A stretch of DNA of 64,000 nucleotides from Sulfonitrofixus sp039714575 (GCA_039714575.1 JBDLJE010000001.1:1-64000), one strand, 5' to 3'. Positions 16,522-25,688 are shown, counted from the first letter of the stretch. Translations and numbers: made by a program. The notes: generated from the sequence alone by a model not told the origin.

Positions 16522-16851
16522 ATGAGCAGAGAAGTCGGAAACAGAGGTGAAGACCGTGCCTGTGTCTACCTGCGGGAGCAGGGCTTTACTATTGTAGATC
16601 GCAATGTATACAGCAGGTTCGGTGAGATCGATATCATCGCGATGAAAGATGAGGTCTTGCACTTCATCGAGGTTAAGAGTGCCTATGACTATGACATTGC
16701 CGTCCAAAATATAACCCCAAAAAAGATGCACAGGTTTTTGCAGACAGTAGCCAGTTATCAAAAAAAACATCACTTAGATATTACCCACTGTGTTGATGCT
16801 GTCATCGTTACACCTGATGATGTCACTTTGATCGAAAATATCACGCTCTAA
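16522..16851 (+). CDS. yraN: YraN/UPF0102 family nuclease-fold protein
   Basis: 109 residues with the UPF0102 pattern: GNRGEDRACVYLREQGFTIVDRNVYSRFGEIDIIAMKDEVLHFIEVKSA. The E...GEIDII...FIEVK arrangement is that of a restriction-endonuclease-like (Holliday-junction-resolvase-like) active site. The cellular role of the family is not firmly known. It lies four bases after the fdh-like gene and is probably co-transcribed, but nothing suggests a shared function. Confidence 0.88.
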   Translation: MSREVGNRGEDRACVYLREQGFTIVDRNVYSRFGEIDIIAMKDEVLHFIEVKSAYDYDIAVQNITPKKMHRFLQTVASYQKKHHLDITHCVDAVIVTPDDVTLIENITL

Positions 16852-17017
16852 AGCCACTCTTTAATAAAGCTTAAAAAAATAAGATAGTTGGTGTCATTAT
16901 TGAACACTGTTTTTAAATAAGATAAAATTACTCCGATTTATATCTCAGAAAGTAACATATTACTGTTTTGCAACAAAAATAAATAGTAATCAAATGATAA
17001 ATTAACTGATTACGAGA

Positions 17018-17023
17018 TATAAT
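17018..17023 (+). promoter_or_regulatory. -10 box for trxA
   Basis: TATAAT in GAGATATAATAA, 33 bases before the ATG; AGAGG (17046-17050) is the ribosome-binding site. The rest of the 205-base gap after yraN is AT-rich with nothing else recognised. Confidence 0.5.
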
Positions 17024-17056
17024 AATTTTTATAAATTCATAACAAGAGGTAATCTT

Positions 17057-17374
17057 ATGGCTAAATATATTGAAGCAACAGCTGCAGACTTTGACGCAAC
17101 AATCGCTGAAGGCGTAACAATGGTAGACTTTTGGGCACCATGGTGTGGGCCTTGTCGTATGATCGCTCCAGTAGTTGAGGAACTTGCTGAAGAGTTTGAC
17201 GGTAAAGCTAAGATCGTAAAAGTGAACACTGACGAAGAGCAGGACATCGCTGTTAAATACGGTGTTCGTTCTATTCCGACTATCATCTTCTTTAAAGACG
17301 GTGAGCAGGTAGATACTATGGTAGGTGCAGCTTCTAAAGATGCATTTGCAGCAAAGATCAACGGTCTTTTATAA
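17057..17374 (+). CDS. trxA: Thioredoxin
   Basis: 105-residue cytoplasmic thiol-disulfide reductant with active site WCGPC (Cys 30 and 33), the DFWAPWCGPCR core, the cis-Pro segment RSIPTIIFF near residue 75 and GAASKDAF near the C-terminus. Reduced by TrxB, encoded just downstream; the two are separated by R2 copy b and probably made from separate transcripts. The TAA stop forms the start of that element. Confidence 0.97.
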   Translation: MAKYIEATAADFDATIAEGVTMVDFWAPWCGPCRMIAPVVEELAEEFDGKAKIVKVNTDEEQDIAVKYGVRSIPTIIFFKDGEQVDTMVGAASKDAFAAKINGLL

Positions 17375-17479
17375 AAAGTTCTAGCTTCGGCGCATCTTGC
17401 GTCGAAGTTCACCGCTCGGTGTACAAATGTACGCTGTCGGGTTCACTTCCACACAATCTACACCAAATCTAAAACTTTT
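17373..17479 (+). repeat. R2 element, copy b, starting inside the trxA stop codon
   Basis: About 107 nt. Closing stem AAAAGTT (17374-17380) with AACTTTT (17473-17479), then TAG (17382-17384) with CTA (17469-17471). Hairpin 1 is a perfect 10-bp stem, CTTCGGCGCA paired with TGCGTCGAAG around loop TCT. Hairpin 2 pairs TGTAC (17420-17424) with GTACG (17429-17433) around AAAT, inside CTCG/CGGG. The remaining gap to trxB (17480-17653) is AT-rich; TATTAT near 17609 may be the trxB -10 box. Confidence 0.82.
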
Positions 17480-17653
17480 CCCACACAGGACTTACTTATC
17501 ATCGCTTCCGCTCAATAATGTATTTATTGCAACTTTTTAGAAAAAAGACATTCTTTATTTAATCTTACCAAACCACTTTACAAAGTGACTCTTTAGTAGT
17601 AAACGGGTATTATTTTACCAATAAATACATCTCTATTTTTCAAGGAAATAATT

Positions 17654-18595
17654 ATGTTAGATTGTGCAATTATTGGTGGCGGACCGGCAGGTTTAACGGC
17701 TGGTCTTTATACTACACGCGGTGGTTTGGCGAATGTAACAATGTTTGAAAAAGGGATGCCCGGCGGTCAGATCACGGGCAGTTCTGAGATCGAAAACTAC
17801 CCTGGTGTGACAGGTGAGATCACAGGTATGGACTTGATGATGCCGTGGCCTGAGCAGTGTCAGCGTTTTGGACTGAAACATGACATGGTCGAAGTGCTGA
17901 AAGTCGAGCATAATGATGACGGTACATTCACGATCCATAAGGGTAATGGTGAAAGCGAAGATGCACTGTCTGTCATTATCGGTACGGGTTCAACACCGAA
18001 ACGTGTCGGTTTCAGAGGTGAAGATGAGCTTTTTGGAAAAGGTGTCTCGACATGTGCGACATGTGACGGTTTTTTCTATAAAGGCAAAGAGGTTGTTGTT
18101 ATCGGTGGCGGTGATACGGCTCTGGAAGAGGCTGTTTATTTGGCTAATATCTGTTCAAAAGTCTATGTCGTACATCGCCGTGAAGAGTTTAGAGCAGCGC
18201 CAAATACGATCAAGCGCGCGCAAGAGACAGAGAATATCGAGTTTGTTCTCAACGCGACACCGGAAGAAGTGTACGGTGATGCGATGGGTGTGACAGGCAT
18301 TAAAGTGAACACACCTGAAGGTATTAGGGACATCCAGGTACCGGGTGTCTTTACGTTCGTCGGTATGAACGTTAACAATGGTGTTCTGAAAAAAGAGGAT
18401 GGCACATTTATCTGTGATGTGAATGAGGCAGGCGAGGTGATCGTTGATCTTCGTATGAAGACATCAACCCCGGGTCTGTATGCAGCGGGTGACATTCGTA
18501 TCGATGCACCGAAGCAGGTTGTTGCGGCAGCCGGTGATGGTGCTGTTGCCGGTGTGAATGTTATACATTACGTTGACAGCGTAAAAAACAAATAG
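17654..18595 (+). CDS. trxB: Thioredoxin reductase
   Basis: FAD/NADPH enzyme that reduces thioredoxin. 313 residues: FAD site CAIIGGGPAGLTAGLY (residues 4-19), GGQITGSSEIENYPG, redox pair CATC (Cys 134 and 137), NADPH site VVVIGGGDTALEEA, HRREEFRA for NADPH selectivity, and the C-terminal GLYAAGDIR...QVVAAAGDGAVAG. Standard length. RBS AAGGA lies before the ATG. It starts a run of tightly spaced genes with dapB and purF. Confidence 0.97.
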   Translation: MLDCAIIGGGPAGLTAGLYTTRGGLANVTMFEKGMPGGQITGSSEIENYPGVTGEITGMDLMMPWPEQCQRFGLKHDMVEVLKVEHNDDGTFTIHKGNGESEDALSVIIGTGSTPKRVGFRGEDELFGKGVSTCATCDGFFYKGKEVVVIGGGDTALEEAVYLANICSKVYVVHRREEFRAAPNTIKRAQETENIEFVLNATPEEVYGDAMGVTGIKVNTPEGIRDIQVPGVFTFVGMNVNNGVLKKEDGTFICDVNEAGEVIVDLRMKTSTPGLYAAGDIRIDAPKQVVAAAGDGAVAGVNVIHYVDSVKNK

Positions 18596-18605
18596 AGAGA
18601 AGCAG

Positions 18606-19373
18606 ATGATTAAAGCAGGTGTATATGGGGCTAGCGGACGTGTTGGCCGTCTTTTGATTGATGATATTGCTAAAACAGATGGTATCGAAGTAAGTGTCAT
18701 TCATGTTCGTAAAGAGTTGAACTTTGCTTTGGCTGACGGTATTACAGTAACAAACGATGCCGCGGCATTTTTAGACAAATGTGACATTGTCATTGACTTT
18801 TCACTGCCGGAAGCGGCGCAGACACTTTTTGAAGAGGCTTTGAAAAACCCGAAACCTATTGTCTCAGGAACAACAGGTTTTGACACACACCAGCTTAATC
18901 TTCTTAAGACGGTCAGTGAGCAGATGCCGGTACTCCATGCGACAAATATGTCACTGGGTGTGGCGATGTTGAGCAAGCTTGTCAACACGGCAGCACAAAA
19001 ACTTGAGGGCTTCGATATCGAAGTGGTCGAGATGCACCACCGTCATAAAAAAGATGCACCAAGCGGAACAGCGCTGACCCTGGCTGAGTCAGCAGCGGCT
19101 GGTCGCGGACTGGACCTTGACCGTGTGCGTGTAAGCGGTCGTAACGGTAACATCGGCGAACGTACAGAAGATGAGATCGCAGTGATGGCGCTTCGCGGCG
19201 GGGACATCGTCGGCCGTCATACGGTCGGTTTTTACAACGACGGTGAGTTCATCGAGCTTAACCACACAGCAACAAGTCGCAACACCTTCTCCAAGGGCGC
19301 GATCCGTGCGGCACAGTGGCTAGTGTCAAAAGAGAGCGGTCTCTACAGTATCGCTGACTGTTTAGAATTATAA
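18606..19373 (+). CDS. dapB: 4-hydroxy-tetrahydrodipicolinate reductase
   Basis: NAD(P)H-dependent step of the diaminopimelate/lysine pathway, which feeds peptidoglycan. 255 residues: GVYGASGRVGRLL near the N-terminus, VIDFSLPEA, SGTTGF, and the substrate segment EVVEMHHRHKKDAPSGTAL with the catalytic His-His and Lys. The C-terminus contains NHTATSRNTFSKGAIRAAQWL. Ten bases after trxB with RBS GAGAGAAG, and ten bases before purF. Confidence 0.96.
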   Translation: MIKAGVYGASGRVGRLLIDDIAKTDGIEVSVIHVRKELNFALADGITVTNDAAAFLDKCDIVIDFSLPEAAQTLFEEALKNPKPIVSGTTGFDTHQLNLLKTVSEQMPVLHATNMSLGVAMLSKLVNTAAQKLEGFDIEVVEMHHRHKKDAPSGTALTLAESAAAGRGLDLDRVRVSGRNGNIGERTEDEIAVMALRGGDIVGRHTVGFYNDGEFIELNHTATSRNTFSKGAIRAAQWLVSKESGLYSIADCLEL

Positions 19374-19383
19374 GAGGAAGATC

Positions 19384-20736
19384 ATGCGCGAAAGTTTAAA
19401 TGAAAAATGTGCTGTAGTTGGTATTTTTAATAACGAAGAGGCTTCTAAGTTAGCGTACTTCTCACTTCATGCTATGCAGCACCGCGGACAAGAGGCAGCA
19501 GGTATCAGTTCGGGTGACGGCAAGCGTCTTCACACCATCAAAGATCGCGGCCTTGTGACACAGGTCTTTGATGAAGGGAAGCTAGAGACTCTTAAAGGGC
19601 ATATGGCGATCGGCCATACACGTTACTCTACAGCAGGTGATGACTCGATCCTGGATGCACAGCCGGTACATGCCAACTACGACCTTGGACAGCTCTCTAT
19701 CGTCCATAACGGCAACTTGACCAACCATCAAGAAGTGCGTCAAGAGCTTATAAAACAGGGTGCGATCTTCCAGAGCTCAATGGACACGGAGAACCTTATT
19801 CATCTGATCGCCAGAAGTGAGAAAGAGAAGCTGAAAGATCGTATTATTGATGCTGTTAAAAAGATCGAGGGTGCATTTTCACTTGTCTTTTTGAGCCGCA
19901 GCAAGATGTTCGCGATGCGTGACCGTTTCGGTTTCCGTCCGCTTAGTCTTGGCCGTATCGGTGATGGCTATGTGGTCGCTTCTGAGACCTGTGCATTTGA
20001 CCTTATCGGTGCAGAGTACATCCGTGAAGTCGAACCGGGTGAGATGTTGATCTTTGAAAAAGACAAAGAGCCTCAGTCTATTAAAGTCTATGAAGCAACA
20101 CCAAAACACTGTATCTTCGAGTTTGTCTATTTTGCACGTCCTGACTCTCAGGTCTACGGACAAAATGTCTATCAAAACCGTAAGACTATGGGTATTGAAC
20201 TGGCGAAAGAGCAGCCGGTTGAGGCCGATATGGTCGTACCTGTCCCTGATGGCGGTGTTCCGGCAGCAATAGGCTACTCTCAAGAGAGCGGTATCCCTTA
20301 CGAGATGGGGATCATGCGCAACCACTACATCGGTCGTACGTTTATTGAGCCTACGCAGGAGATGCGTGACCTGAAAGTGAAGATGAAACTTTCACCGATC
20401 ACTGAGCTTATCAAAGGCAAACGTATTATCATTATCGATGACTCTATCGTTCGCGGTACGACGTCACGCCGTATTATCAGAATGCTAAAAGAGGCGGGAG
20501 CAGCAGAGGTGCACATGCGTATCTCCAGCCCTCCGACGACGGACCCATGTTACTATGGGGTTGATACACCGGACAAAGACAAACTGATCGCAGCAAACAT
20601 GAAAACAGAGGAGATCTGTGAATATATCGGTGCAGACTCTCTGGCGTACCTGAGTACAGATGCATTAATGCGCAGTGTCAGTTCTGATCGTGAAAATTAC
20701 TGTACAGCCTGTTTCACCGGCGAATATATCGTTTAA
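19384..20736 (+). CDS. purF: Amidophosphoribosyltransferase
   Basis: First committed step of purine synthesis, moving the glutamine amide to PRPP. 450 residues. The short N-terminal propeptide MRESLNEK precedes Cys 9, which becomes the catalytic N-terminal nucleophile (CAVVGIFNNEEAS). Glutaminase domain: MQHRGQEAAGI, HTRYSTAG, NGNLTNH. Transferase domain: PRPP loop IIIIDDSIVRGTTSRRI. Late cysteines in DPCYYGVDTP and ENYCTACFTGEY may hold an iron-sulfur cluster as in the Bacillus type. In the same run of genes as dapB. Confidence 0.96.
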   Translation: MRESLNEKCAVVGIFNNEEASKLAYFSLHAMQHRGQEAAGISSGDGKRLHTIKDRGLVTQVFDEGKLETLKGHMAIGHTRYSTAGDDSILDAQPVHANYDLGQLSIVHNGNLTNHQEVRQELIKQGAIFQSSMDTENLIHLIARSEKEKLKDRIIDAVKKIEGAFSLVFLSRSKMFAMRDRFGFRPLSLGRIGDGYVVASETCAFDLIGAEYIREVEPGEMLIFEKDKEPQSIKVYEATPKHCIFEFVYFARPDSQVYGQNVYQNRKTMGIELAKEQPVEADMVVPVPDGGVPAAIGYSQESGIPYEMGIMRNHYIGRTFIEPTQEMRDLKVKMKLSPITELIKGKRIIIIDDSIVRGTTSRRIIRMLKEAGAAEVHMRISSPPTTDPCYYGVDTPDKDKLIAANMKTEEICEYIGADSLAYLSTDALMRSVSSDRENYCTACFTGEYIV

Positions 20737-20748
20737 TAAGTCAAGTAT

Positions 20749-21714
20749 TTGAAAACAGAACAGATCTACACTTTTGGTACCTACCTGCGCAATACGTTTG
20801 GTGAAAAAGTGTACAAAGTCGGCATTAACATCTCGGGGTTTACCTGCCCGAACATTGACGGTACAGTCGCCAAAGGGGGTTGTACCTTTTGTGAGAACGA
20901 CTCTTTCAGTGCCAGTACGGATGAGGTTAAAGAGCTAAAAGGCTTTTACCTCAATATAGAGTCAAAAGAGAACCCATACCTTGAAAAACAGCTGCTTCAG
21001 CTCCAGATGCAGTTTGACACGCTTAGTGCAAGACTGCGCGAAGAGTATGGAGCTCAGAAGTTCTTGGTCTATTTTCAGTCTTTTACCAACACGTATGCCC
21101 CGTTTGAGACCTTGAAAGCACTCTATGACAAGGCGCTCTCTTTTGAGAATGTCGTTGGTTTGAGTATCGGTACCCGTTCAGACTCCATTACGGATGAGAC
21201 ATTAGACTACTTGTCAGAACTGGCGAAAGGTAAAGAGATCTGGATCGAGTTCGGTATTCAGTCGATCTATGATGAGACACTTGAGCGCATCAATCGCGGT
21301 CACGATTCTCAGAATGTCAAAGAGTGGATCATTAAGTCAAAAGAGGCCGGTCTTCATGTCTGCGGTCACCTTATCTTCGGCCTGCCGGGAGAAGACAAAG
21401 AGATGATGCTGGAGACAGCTAAAGAGGCGTATGAGTGGGGCATAGACTCGGTAAAGTACCACTCTCTTTATGTTGTAAAAAGAACAGCACTGGCTAACGA
21501 GTATGCACGCGGCGAATTCAGACCGATCAGTGAAGAGGATTACCTTGATGTCCTGGTACAGGCACTGAAGATGAAGCCAAAACATATCAGCGTACAGCGT
21601 ATGACAGCGGGGATCGATGACGACAGCCTGATCTCACCGGACTGGTGCCGTGATAAAAACAAGCAGATCCGAAACATTAATAAAGCACTTAAAGAGGTTG
21701 GATTGAAATACTAG
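20749..21714 (+). CDS. TIGR01212/YhcC-family radical SAM protein
   Basis: 321 residues from a TTG start 12 bases after purF. FGTYLRNTFGEKVYKVGINISGFTCPN...KGGCTFCEN contains the family's long-spaced cysteine motif, and the middle has GLSIGTRSDSITDETLDYLSEL and IEFGIQS. The C-terminus has HISVQRMTAGI. The YhcC group is linked to tRNA or queuosine-type chemistry in some genomes, but no reaction is established as far as I know. Probably the last gene of the trxB-dapB-purF unit. Confidence 0.88.
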   Translation: MKTEQIYTFGTYLRNTFGEKVYKVGINISGFTCPNIDGTVAKGGCTFCENDSFSASTDEVKELKGFYLNIESKENPYLEKQLLQLQMQFDTLSARLREEYGAQKFLVYFQSFTNTYAPFETLKALYDKALSFENVVGLSIGTRSDSITDETLDYLSELAKGKEIWIEFGIQSIYDETLERINRGHDSQNVKEWIIKSKEAGLHVCGHLIFGLPGEDKEMMLETAKEAYEWGIDSVKYHSLYVVKRTALANEYARGEFRPISEEDYLDVLVQALKMKPKHISVQRMTAGIDDDSLISPDWCRDKNKQIRNINKALKEVGLKY

Positions 21715-21853
21715 CTTTTGCTTAGGTGCTTTGTCATCTTTTTATAACGCTTTCCCTAAAACAACCTGAAGATCCCCACAATTGTACTAATCAATAACTA
21801 ATCACATTTCAGCTAAAATCCCAACCAATATATAAAGATTAGGAATGCCCATT

Positions 21854-22771
21854 ATGGATGCAGCAAAAACTATCTGGATGAACGGCGAGTTTATCCCTTG
21901 GGATGACGCTAAGACCCACGTACTCTCGCACACCCTTCACTATGGAAACGGTGTTATCGAGGGGACAAAAGCCTATAAAACTGAGAGGGGGTATGCGATC
22001 TTTCGTCTAAATGACCATACCAAACGTCTTTTAGAGTCAGCTAAGATGACACTTATAAATGTCCCTTATACGGTAGAAGAGCTAAACGAAGCGCAGATAG
22101 AACTGGTACGTCAAAATGAGTTTGAAGGCGATAATGTCTACATTCGTCCTTTTGCTTTTCTCGGTTATGGTGTTATGGGTGTTTATCATAAAAAGGCACC
22201 TGTAGAGACAGTACTTGCTGCCTGGGAGTGGGGCGCTTATCTTGGAGAAGAGGGTCTTAAACGCGGTATCCGCCTTAAGATCTCTTCGATCAACCGTCCT
22301 TCTAACACATCAAACATGGGTAAGGCAAAGGCGACAGCGAACTACCTGAACTCGCAGATGGCAAAATATGAAGCGATAGAGTGCGGTTATGACGAAGGTC
22401 TTCTTCTTGATGACCAAGGCTATGTTGCAGAAGCAACAGGTGCAGCCTTCTTTATGATCCGTGACGGTAAGTTGATTACGCCGCCAAGTGACAATGCCTT
22501 AGAGTCAATTACACAGAAGATGGTTATCGAACTGGCAACAGACATGGGTATCGAAGTGGTACGTCGCCGTATTACACGCGAAGAGCTCTACATCGCTGAC
22601 GAAGCATTTCTAACAGGAACAGCAGTAGAGGTTACGCCTATATCTGAGATCGATGGGCGTATCATCGGTGAAGGTTTACGCGGGCCGATCACCGAGAAGA
22701 TCCAGAGCACCTATTTTGACATGGTCTTTGGCCGTATTGAAAAATACGATCACTACTTGACATATGTTTAA
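21854..22771 (+). CDS. ilvE: Branched-chain amino acid aminotransferase
   Basis: Fold-type IV PLP enzyme for the last step of Ile, Leu and Val synthesis. 305 residues from the ATG at 21854, chosen because AGGA (21841-21844) has proper spacing to it, whereas the ATG at 21845 sits one base after AGGA. Motifs: TLHYGNGVIEGTKAYKT, YIRPFAFLGYG, SINRPSNTSNMGKAKATANYLNSQMAKYEA (containing the PLP lysine), CGYDEGLLLD, EATGAAFF and FLTGTAVEVTPI. It overlaps the longest frame of the next gene, but the chosen start of that gene lies 34 bases further on. Confidence 0.95.
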   Translation: MDAAKTIWMNGEFIPWDDAKTHVLSHTLHYGNGVIEGTKAYKTERGYAIFRLNDHTKRLLESAKMTLINVPYTVEELNEAQIELVRQNEFEGDNVYIRPFAFLGYGVMGVYHKKAPVETVLAAWEWGAYLGEEGLKRGIRLKISSINRPSNTSNMGKAKATANYLNSQMAKYEAIECGYDEGLLLDDQGYVAEATGAAFFMIRDGKLITPPSDNALESITQKMVIELATDMGIEVVRRRITREELYIADEAFLTGTAVEVTPISEIDGRIIGEGLRGPITEKIQSTYFDMVFGRIEKYDHYLTYV

Positions 22772-22805
22772 CATGCAGAAAAATACAACAGAAAACGGAG
22801 TCACA

Positions 22806-23885
22806 ATGGCATCAGATATGAACGATTACTTTAACAAGAAAAAAGGTGGCGGCGGAAGCGGCTCTAACAATAACAACAACGGATTCAATGTGCCTAAAGC
22901 ACCGAAGATGGACTTTAACTTTGGCGGCGGCAAAGCGGGGCTGCTCTACTTTATCGGTGGTATCATCCTTCTTTTAGTCCTGGCAAAACCGTTTGTGGTC
23001 ATCACAGAGGGTGAACGCGGTATTTTAGCGACTAACGGTAAGTACGAATCACAAGCACTTCTACCGGGTCTACACTTCATTATGCCTGTCATTCAAAAGG
23101 TCTATATTGTCGATACAAAAGTACGTATCATCAACTATGCAAGCCGTATTGAACGTACTGCTTCAGGTGGAGAAGGTATCGAGATCAAACCGGCGATTAC
23201 AGTTCTTGACAAACGTGGTCTTCCTGTAAGTATTGAGCTGACAGTACAGTACCGCCTGAATTCAGAATTTGCAGCGCAGACGATCTCTAACTGGGGCTTT
23301 ACCTGGGAAGAGAAGATCATTAACCCGGTTGTTCGTGATGTTGTTCGTAATGTTGTTGGTAAGTATGAGGCAGAGGCGCTTCCTACCGAGCGTAATGCGA
23401 TTGCTGATGCGATTGAGGTAGGTATGCGAAAAAGTATTACTAGTCTTAAAAATACACCGGCTGAACTTCAGTCTGTACAGCTTCGTGAGATCGTTCTTCC
23501 TACGAAAGTAAAAGAGCAGATCGAACGTGTTCAACTGGCTAAACAGCAGGTTCAACAGGCAGAACAAGAGGTTCAAAAAGCGAAGCAAGATGCGATCAAG
23601 CGTGCTGAAAAAGAGCGTGGTGAGGCGAATGCGATCAAGATCGCTGCTGAAGGTAAGGCATCTGCGATTAGAATTGAAGCAGAGGCGCAAGCTAAAGCAA
23701 ACAAAGTTATCTCGGCGTCACTTACTACGAAACTTATCCAGCTTGAGCAGATCAAGATACAAGGTAAGTTCAATGAAGCTCTTACTGTTAACAAAGATGC
23801 GAAGATCTTCTTGACACCTGGTGGGTCTACTCCTAATATCTGGGTAGATACTAAGAGTGCCAAACAGCAAGCCAGTCTTCACTAG
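22806..23885 (+). CDS. SPFH/prohibitin-family membrane protein
   Basis: 359 residues from the ATG at 22806, which has GGAG eight bases upstream. The N-terminus is cytoplasmic with a Gly/Asn-rich segment (GGGGSGSNNNNNGFN), as in HflK. A membrane helix lies at about residues 47-65, followed by a Band 7 domain (FVVITEGERGILATNGKY...LPGLHFIMP) and a long Gln/Glu/Lys-rich coiled coil near residues 235-300. Such proteins form large ring-shaped membrane scaffolds and often control FtsH protease. No hflC or ftsH is adjacent. A second SPFH gene of the stomatin type is at 50920. Confidence 0.85.
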   Translation: MASDMNDYFNKKKGGGGSGSNNNNNGFNVPKAPKMDFNFGGGKAGLLYFIGGIILLLVLAKPFVVITEGERGILATNGKYESQALLPGLHFIMPVIQKVYIVDTKVRIINYASRIERTASGGEGIEIKPAITVLDKRGLPVSIELTVQYRLNSEFAAQTISNWGFTWEEKIINPVVRDVVRNVVGKYEAEALPTERNAIADAIEVGMRKSITSLKNTPAELQSVQLREIVLPTKVKEQIERVQLAKQQVQQAEQEVQKAKQDAIKRAEKERGEANAIKIAAEGKASAIRIEAEAQAKANKVISASLTTKLIQLEQIKIQGKFNEALTVNKDAKIFLTPGGSTPNIWVDTKSAKQQASLH

Positions 23886-23906
23886 TAACTGTTCCACCTC
23901 TCCATC

Positions 23907-23927
23907 ATTCCGGGCTTGACCCGGAAT
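23907..23927. repeat. Short palindrome ATTCCGGG-CTTGA-CCCGGAAT
   Basis: Perfect 8-bp arms and a 5-base loop, 22 bases after the SPFH gene. It resembles the small GC-rich palindromic repeats scattered in many proteobacterial genomes and may also help end transcription, although the T-rich sequence begins nine bases later. Confidence 0.5.
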
Positions 23928-23965
23928 TCACAACTTTTTCACTCTTTTCAACTTCTTTTTCAATT

Positions 23966-24420
23966 AAACTTTATCGCCCTCTCTTTCCTTTTTTGTCTTG
24001 CCAAAAAACGAAACCAAAAAAGCGTCTCTGACGGCTGCGCGGTCGGTAGCTACCGACTACTTTCGCTTCAGTCGTTCCTTCCCTAAAAACCCCTAACTCA
24101 CTACGTTCAAACAAAGTGATTTTCTTAACGGTCACTCTCTTCTTGCACTCAACTCTGCAGATGCTTCGAAAAGAGTCAAGTGGTAACGCATTGATTTGAA
24201 TCTAAAAGCTTACGCTTTTGACTTAGGTTGAGTATTGTCGATTAATGGCTACGTCTTGGTACGGTAATTGAAGCCGGAGGGGTTTCGTGACTCAAAGAAT
24301 ATGATACTTTTTACTGTAACTGTACCCGCAATAGCTCTTCTTCTTTTTCGTTAGGTTTTCTTCTTGAGCTAGCAAGAAGAAAAAGTGACATACTAGTGCT
24401 TTGAAGTAATTAAAAAAGTC
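23966..24420 (+). repeat. R1 repeat, copy C
   Basis: Fills most of the 660-base gap between the SPFH gene and hisIE. Left hairpin TTTTTTG paired with CAAAAAA around TCTTGC near 23992-24008. 14-nt palindrome as in copy A (24043-24056). AAAAGC-TTAC-GCTTTT hairpin near 24204. Invariant GGAGG-loop hairpin at 24270-24286 enclosed by GGTACGGT (24258-24265) and ACTGTACC (24319-24326), with one G-U pair. Right hairpin near 24355-24382, then a tail (to 24420) shared with copy A only. Bases 24421-24500 show nothing further. Confidence 0.85.
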
Positions 24421-24505
24421 TAAATAACTATAAAGTTTGTGTGAAGGTATAAAGGTAGCATCTATCCAAATTGAGACTAAGAACGTCCCTTAACAACATA
24501 AACAG

Positions 24506-24511
24506 TATAAT
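24506..24511 (+). promoter_or_regulatory. -10 box for hisIE
   Basis: TATAAT 34 bases before the ATG; AGGA lies nine bases before the start. Confidence 0.45.
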
Positions 24512-24545
24512 TCCAAGTATTAAGATATATATCTAGGAAACAACT

Positions 24546-25226
24546 ATGGAAGAAATTTTAAATCGTGTTGATTGGGAAAAGTCAGAACTGCTGCCTGTGA
24601 TCGTTCAGGATGAGACGACTAATGAAGTGTTGATGATGGCCTATATGAACAGAGAGGCACTTCAACTCTCACTTGAGACCAAGCTGGCGCACTACTTCTC
24701 CCGTACAAAACAGCGCATCTGGAAAAAAGGTGAGAGCTCTAACCACCTTCAGCATATCAGTTCGTTTATGATCGATTGCGATAACGATACTCTGCTGCTA
24801 AAGGTAAAACAGGACGGTGTAGCGTGTCATACCGGTCGAAAATCTTGCTTCTTTACAGAACTGGACTCGGGTGAAGTGACGATAGAACAGAGCGTTGATA
24901 CTGACGCGATGTATGGTGTTATCGACACGCTTTACCATACGATCTTAGATCGTAAAAATGCAGACCCTGAGACCTCTTGGACAGCAAAACTTCTCTCAAA
25001 AGGCGACAATGACATCTTGAAAAAGGTCGTTGAAGAGGCCGGTGAGTTCAGCTTTGCCGTGAAAGACAAAGATGAGGATGAGGTCATCTATGAGTGTGCA
25101 GACCTGACCTACCATGTCTTGGTGGCCCTGGGGCACATGAACATCTCTCCAGACCGTGTTAAGCAGGAGCTTGCCCGTCGTTTTGGGATGAGCGGGATAA
25201 CAGAAAAAGCCTCCCGAAATAAATAG
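24546..25226 (+). CDS. hisI: Bifunctional histidine biosynthesis protein HisIE
   Basis: Fusion of phosphoribosyl-AMP cyclohydrolase (residues 1-115) and phosphoribosyl-ATP pyrophosphatase (about 125-226), carrying out steps two and three of histidine synthesis. HisI part: VLMMAYMNREALQLSLET, YFSRTKQRIWKKGESS, DCDNDTLLLKVKQDGVACHTGRKSCF with the zinc cysteines. HisE part: SWTAKLLSKGDNDILKKVVEEAGEFSFAVKD and the DLTYHVLVAL helix. 226 residues, normal for HisIE. Its TAG stop is directly next to the stop of the convergent globin gene. Confidence 0.96.
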   Translation: MEEILNRVDWEKSELLPVIVQDETTNEVLMMAYMNREALQLSLETKLAHYFSRTKQRIWKKGESSNHLQHISSFMIDCDNDTLLLKVKQDGVACHTGRKSCFFTELDSGEVTIEQSVDTDAMYGVIDTLYHTILDRKNADPETSWTAKLLSKGDNDILKKVVEEAGEFSFAVKDKDEDEVIYECADLTYHVLVALGHMNISPDRVKQELARRFGMSGITEKASRNK

Positions 25227-25688
25227 TTAAAATCTAAATGTGTTGGTAGATGGCGTGTTGACCATATGTTTGGAAAAGACCTCCAGGTAACGCCAGAATG
25301 ACTGGATGTTCTCTTCTGAAACACCTTCATCGGCGAGCGGACCAAGGACCTTGGCGTATAGCTCCAGCCAGACGACACGGGCTTCTGCAGTAATGCGAAA
25401 AGGTGCATGACGGCGGCCCATCTGCGGTGCACCGCGAGAGGCGTTGAAGTATGCCGGTCCGCCGCAGATCTGGATCATAAAGTCAGCCGCATGCTTTTTT
25501 GCCGCTTCAAACTCCTTGGGGTCATCGACAGGAAAGAGGTGCTTGATAGAGCTGTTTTTGAGCAGTTCATAGTGATCAGAGACGACTTTTCTGAAACGCT
25601 CTTCTCCGATCTGCTGCAGGAATTCAGGATAGGCTTTTGTGACGGGCGGTTTGTCACCTAAACGCGAAGGGGTGATGATTAAATCCAT
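25227..25688 (-). CDS. Truncated hemoglobin, group II type
   Basis: 153-residue haem protein with the group II signature: CGGPAYFNASRGAPQMGRRHAPFRIT followed by VVWLELY. His 94 in RRHAPF is the expected proximal haem ligand and Trp 107 matches the distal G8 Trp of this group; Tyr 40 is a candidate distal residue. Group II globins bind O2/NO and are thought to detoxify NO or reactive oxygen. A TAAAAT -10 box lies at 25717-25722 (minus strand) and AAGGA before the ATG. Single-gene unit, convergent and abutting with hisIE. Confidence 0.88.
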   Translation of the reverse strand: MDLIITPSRLGDKPPVTKAYPEFLQQIGEERFRKVVSDHYELLKNSSIKHLFPVDDPKEFEAAKKHAADFMIQICGGPAYFNASRGAPQMGRRHAPFRITAEARVVWLELYAKVLGPLADEGVSEENIQSFWRYLEVFSKHMVNTPSTNTFRF

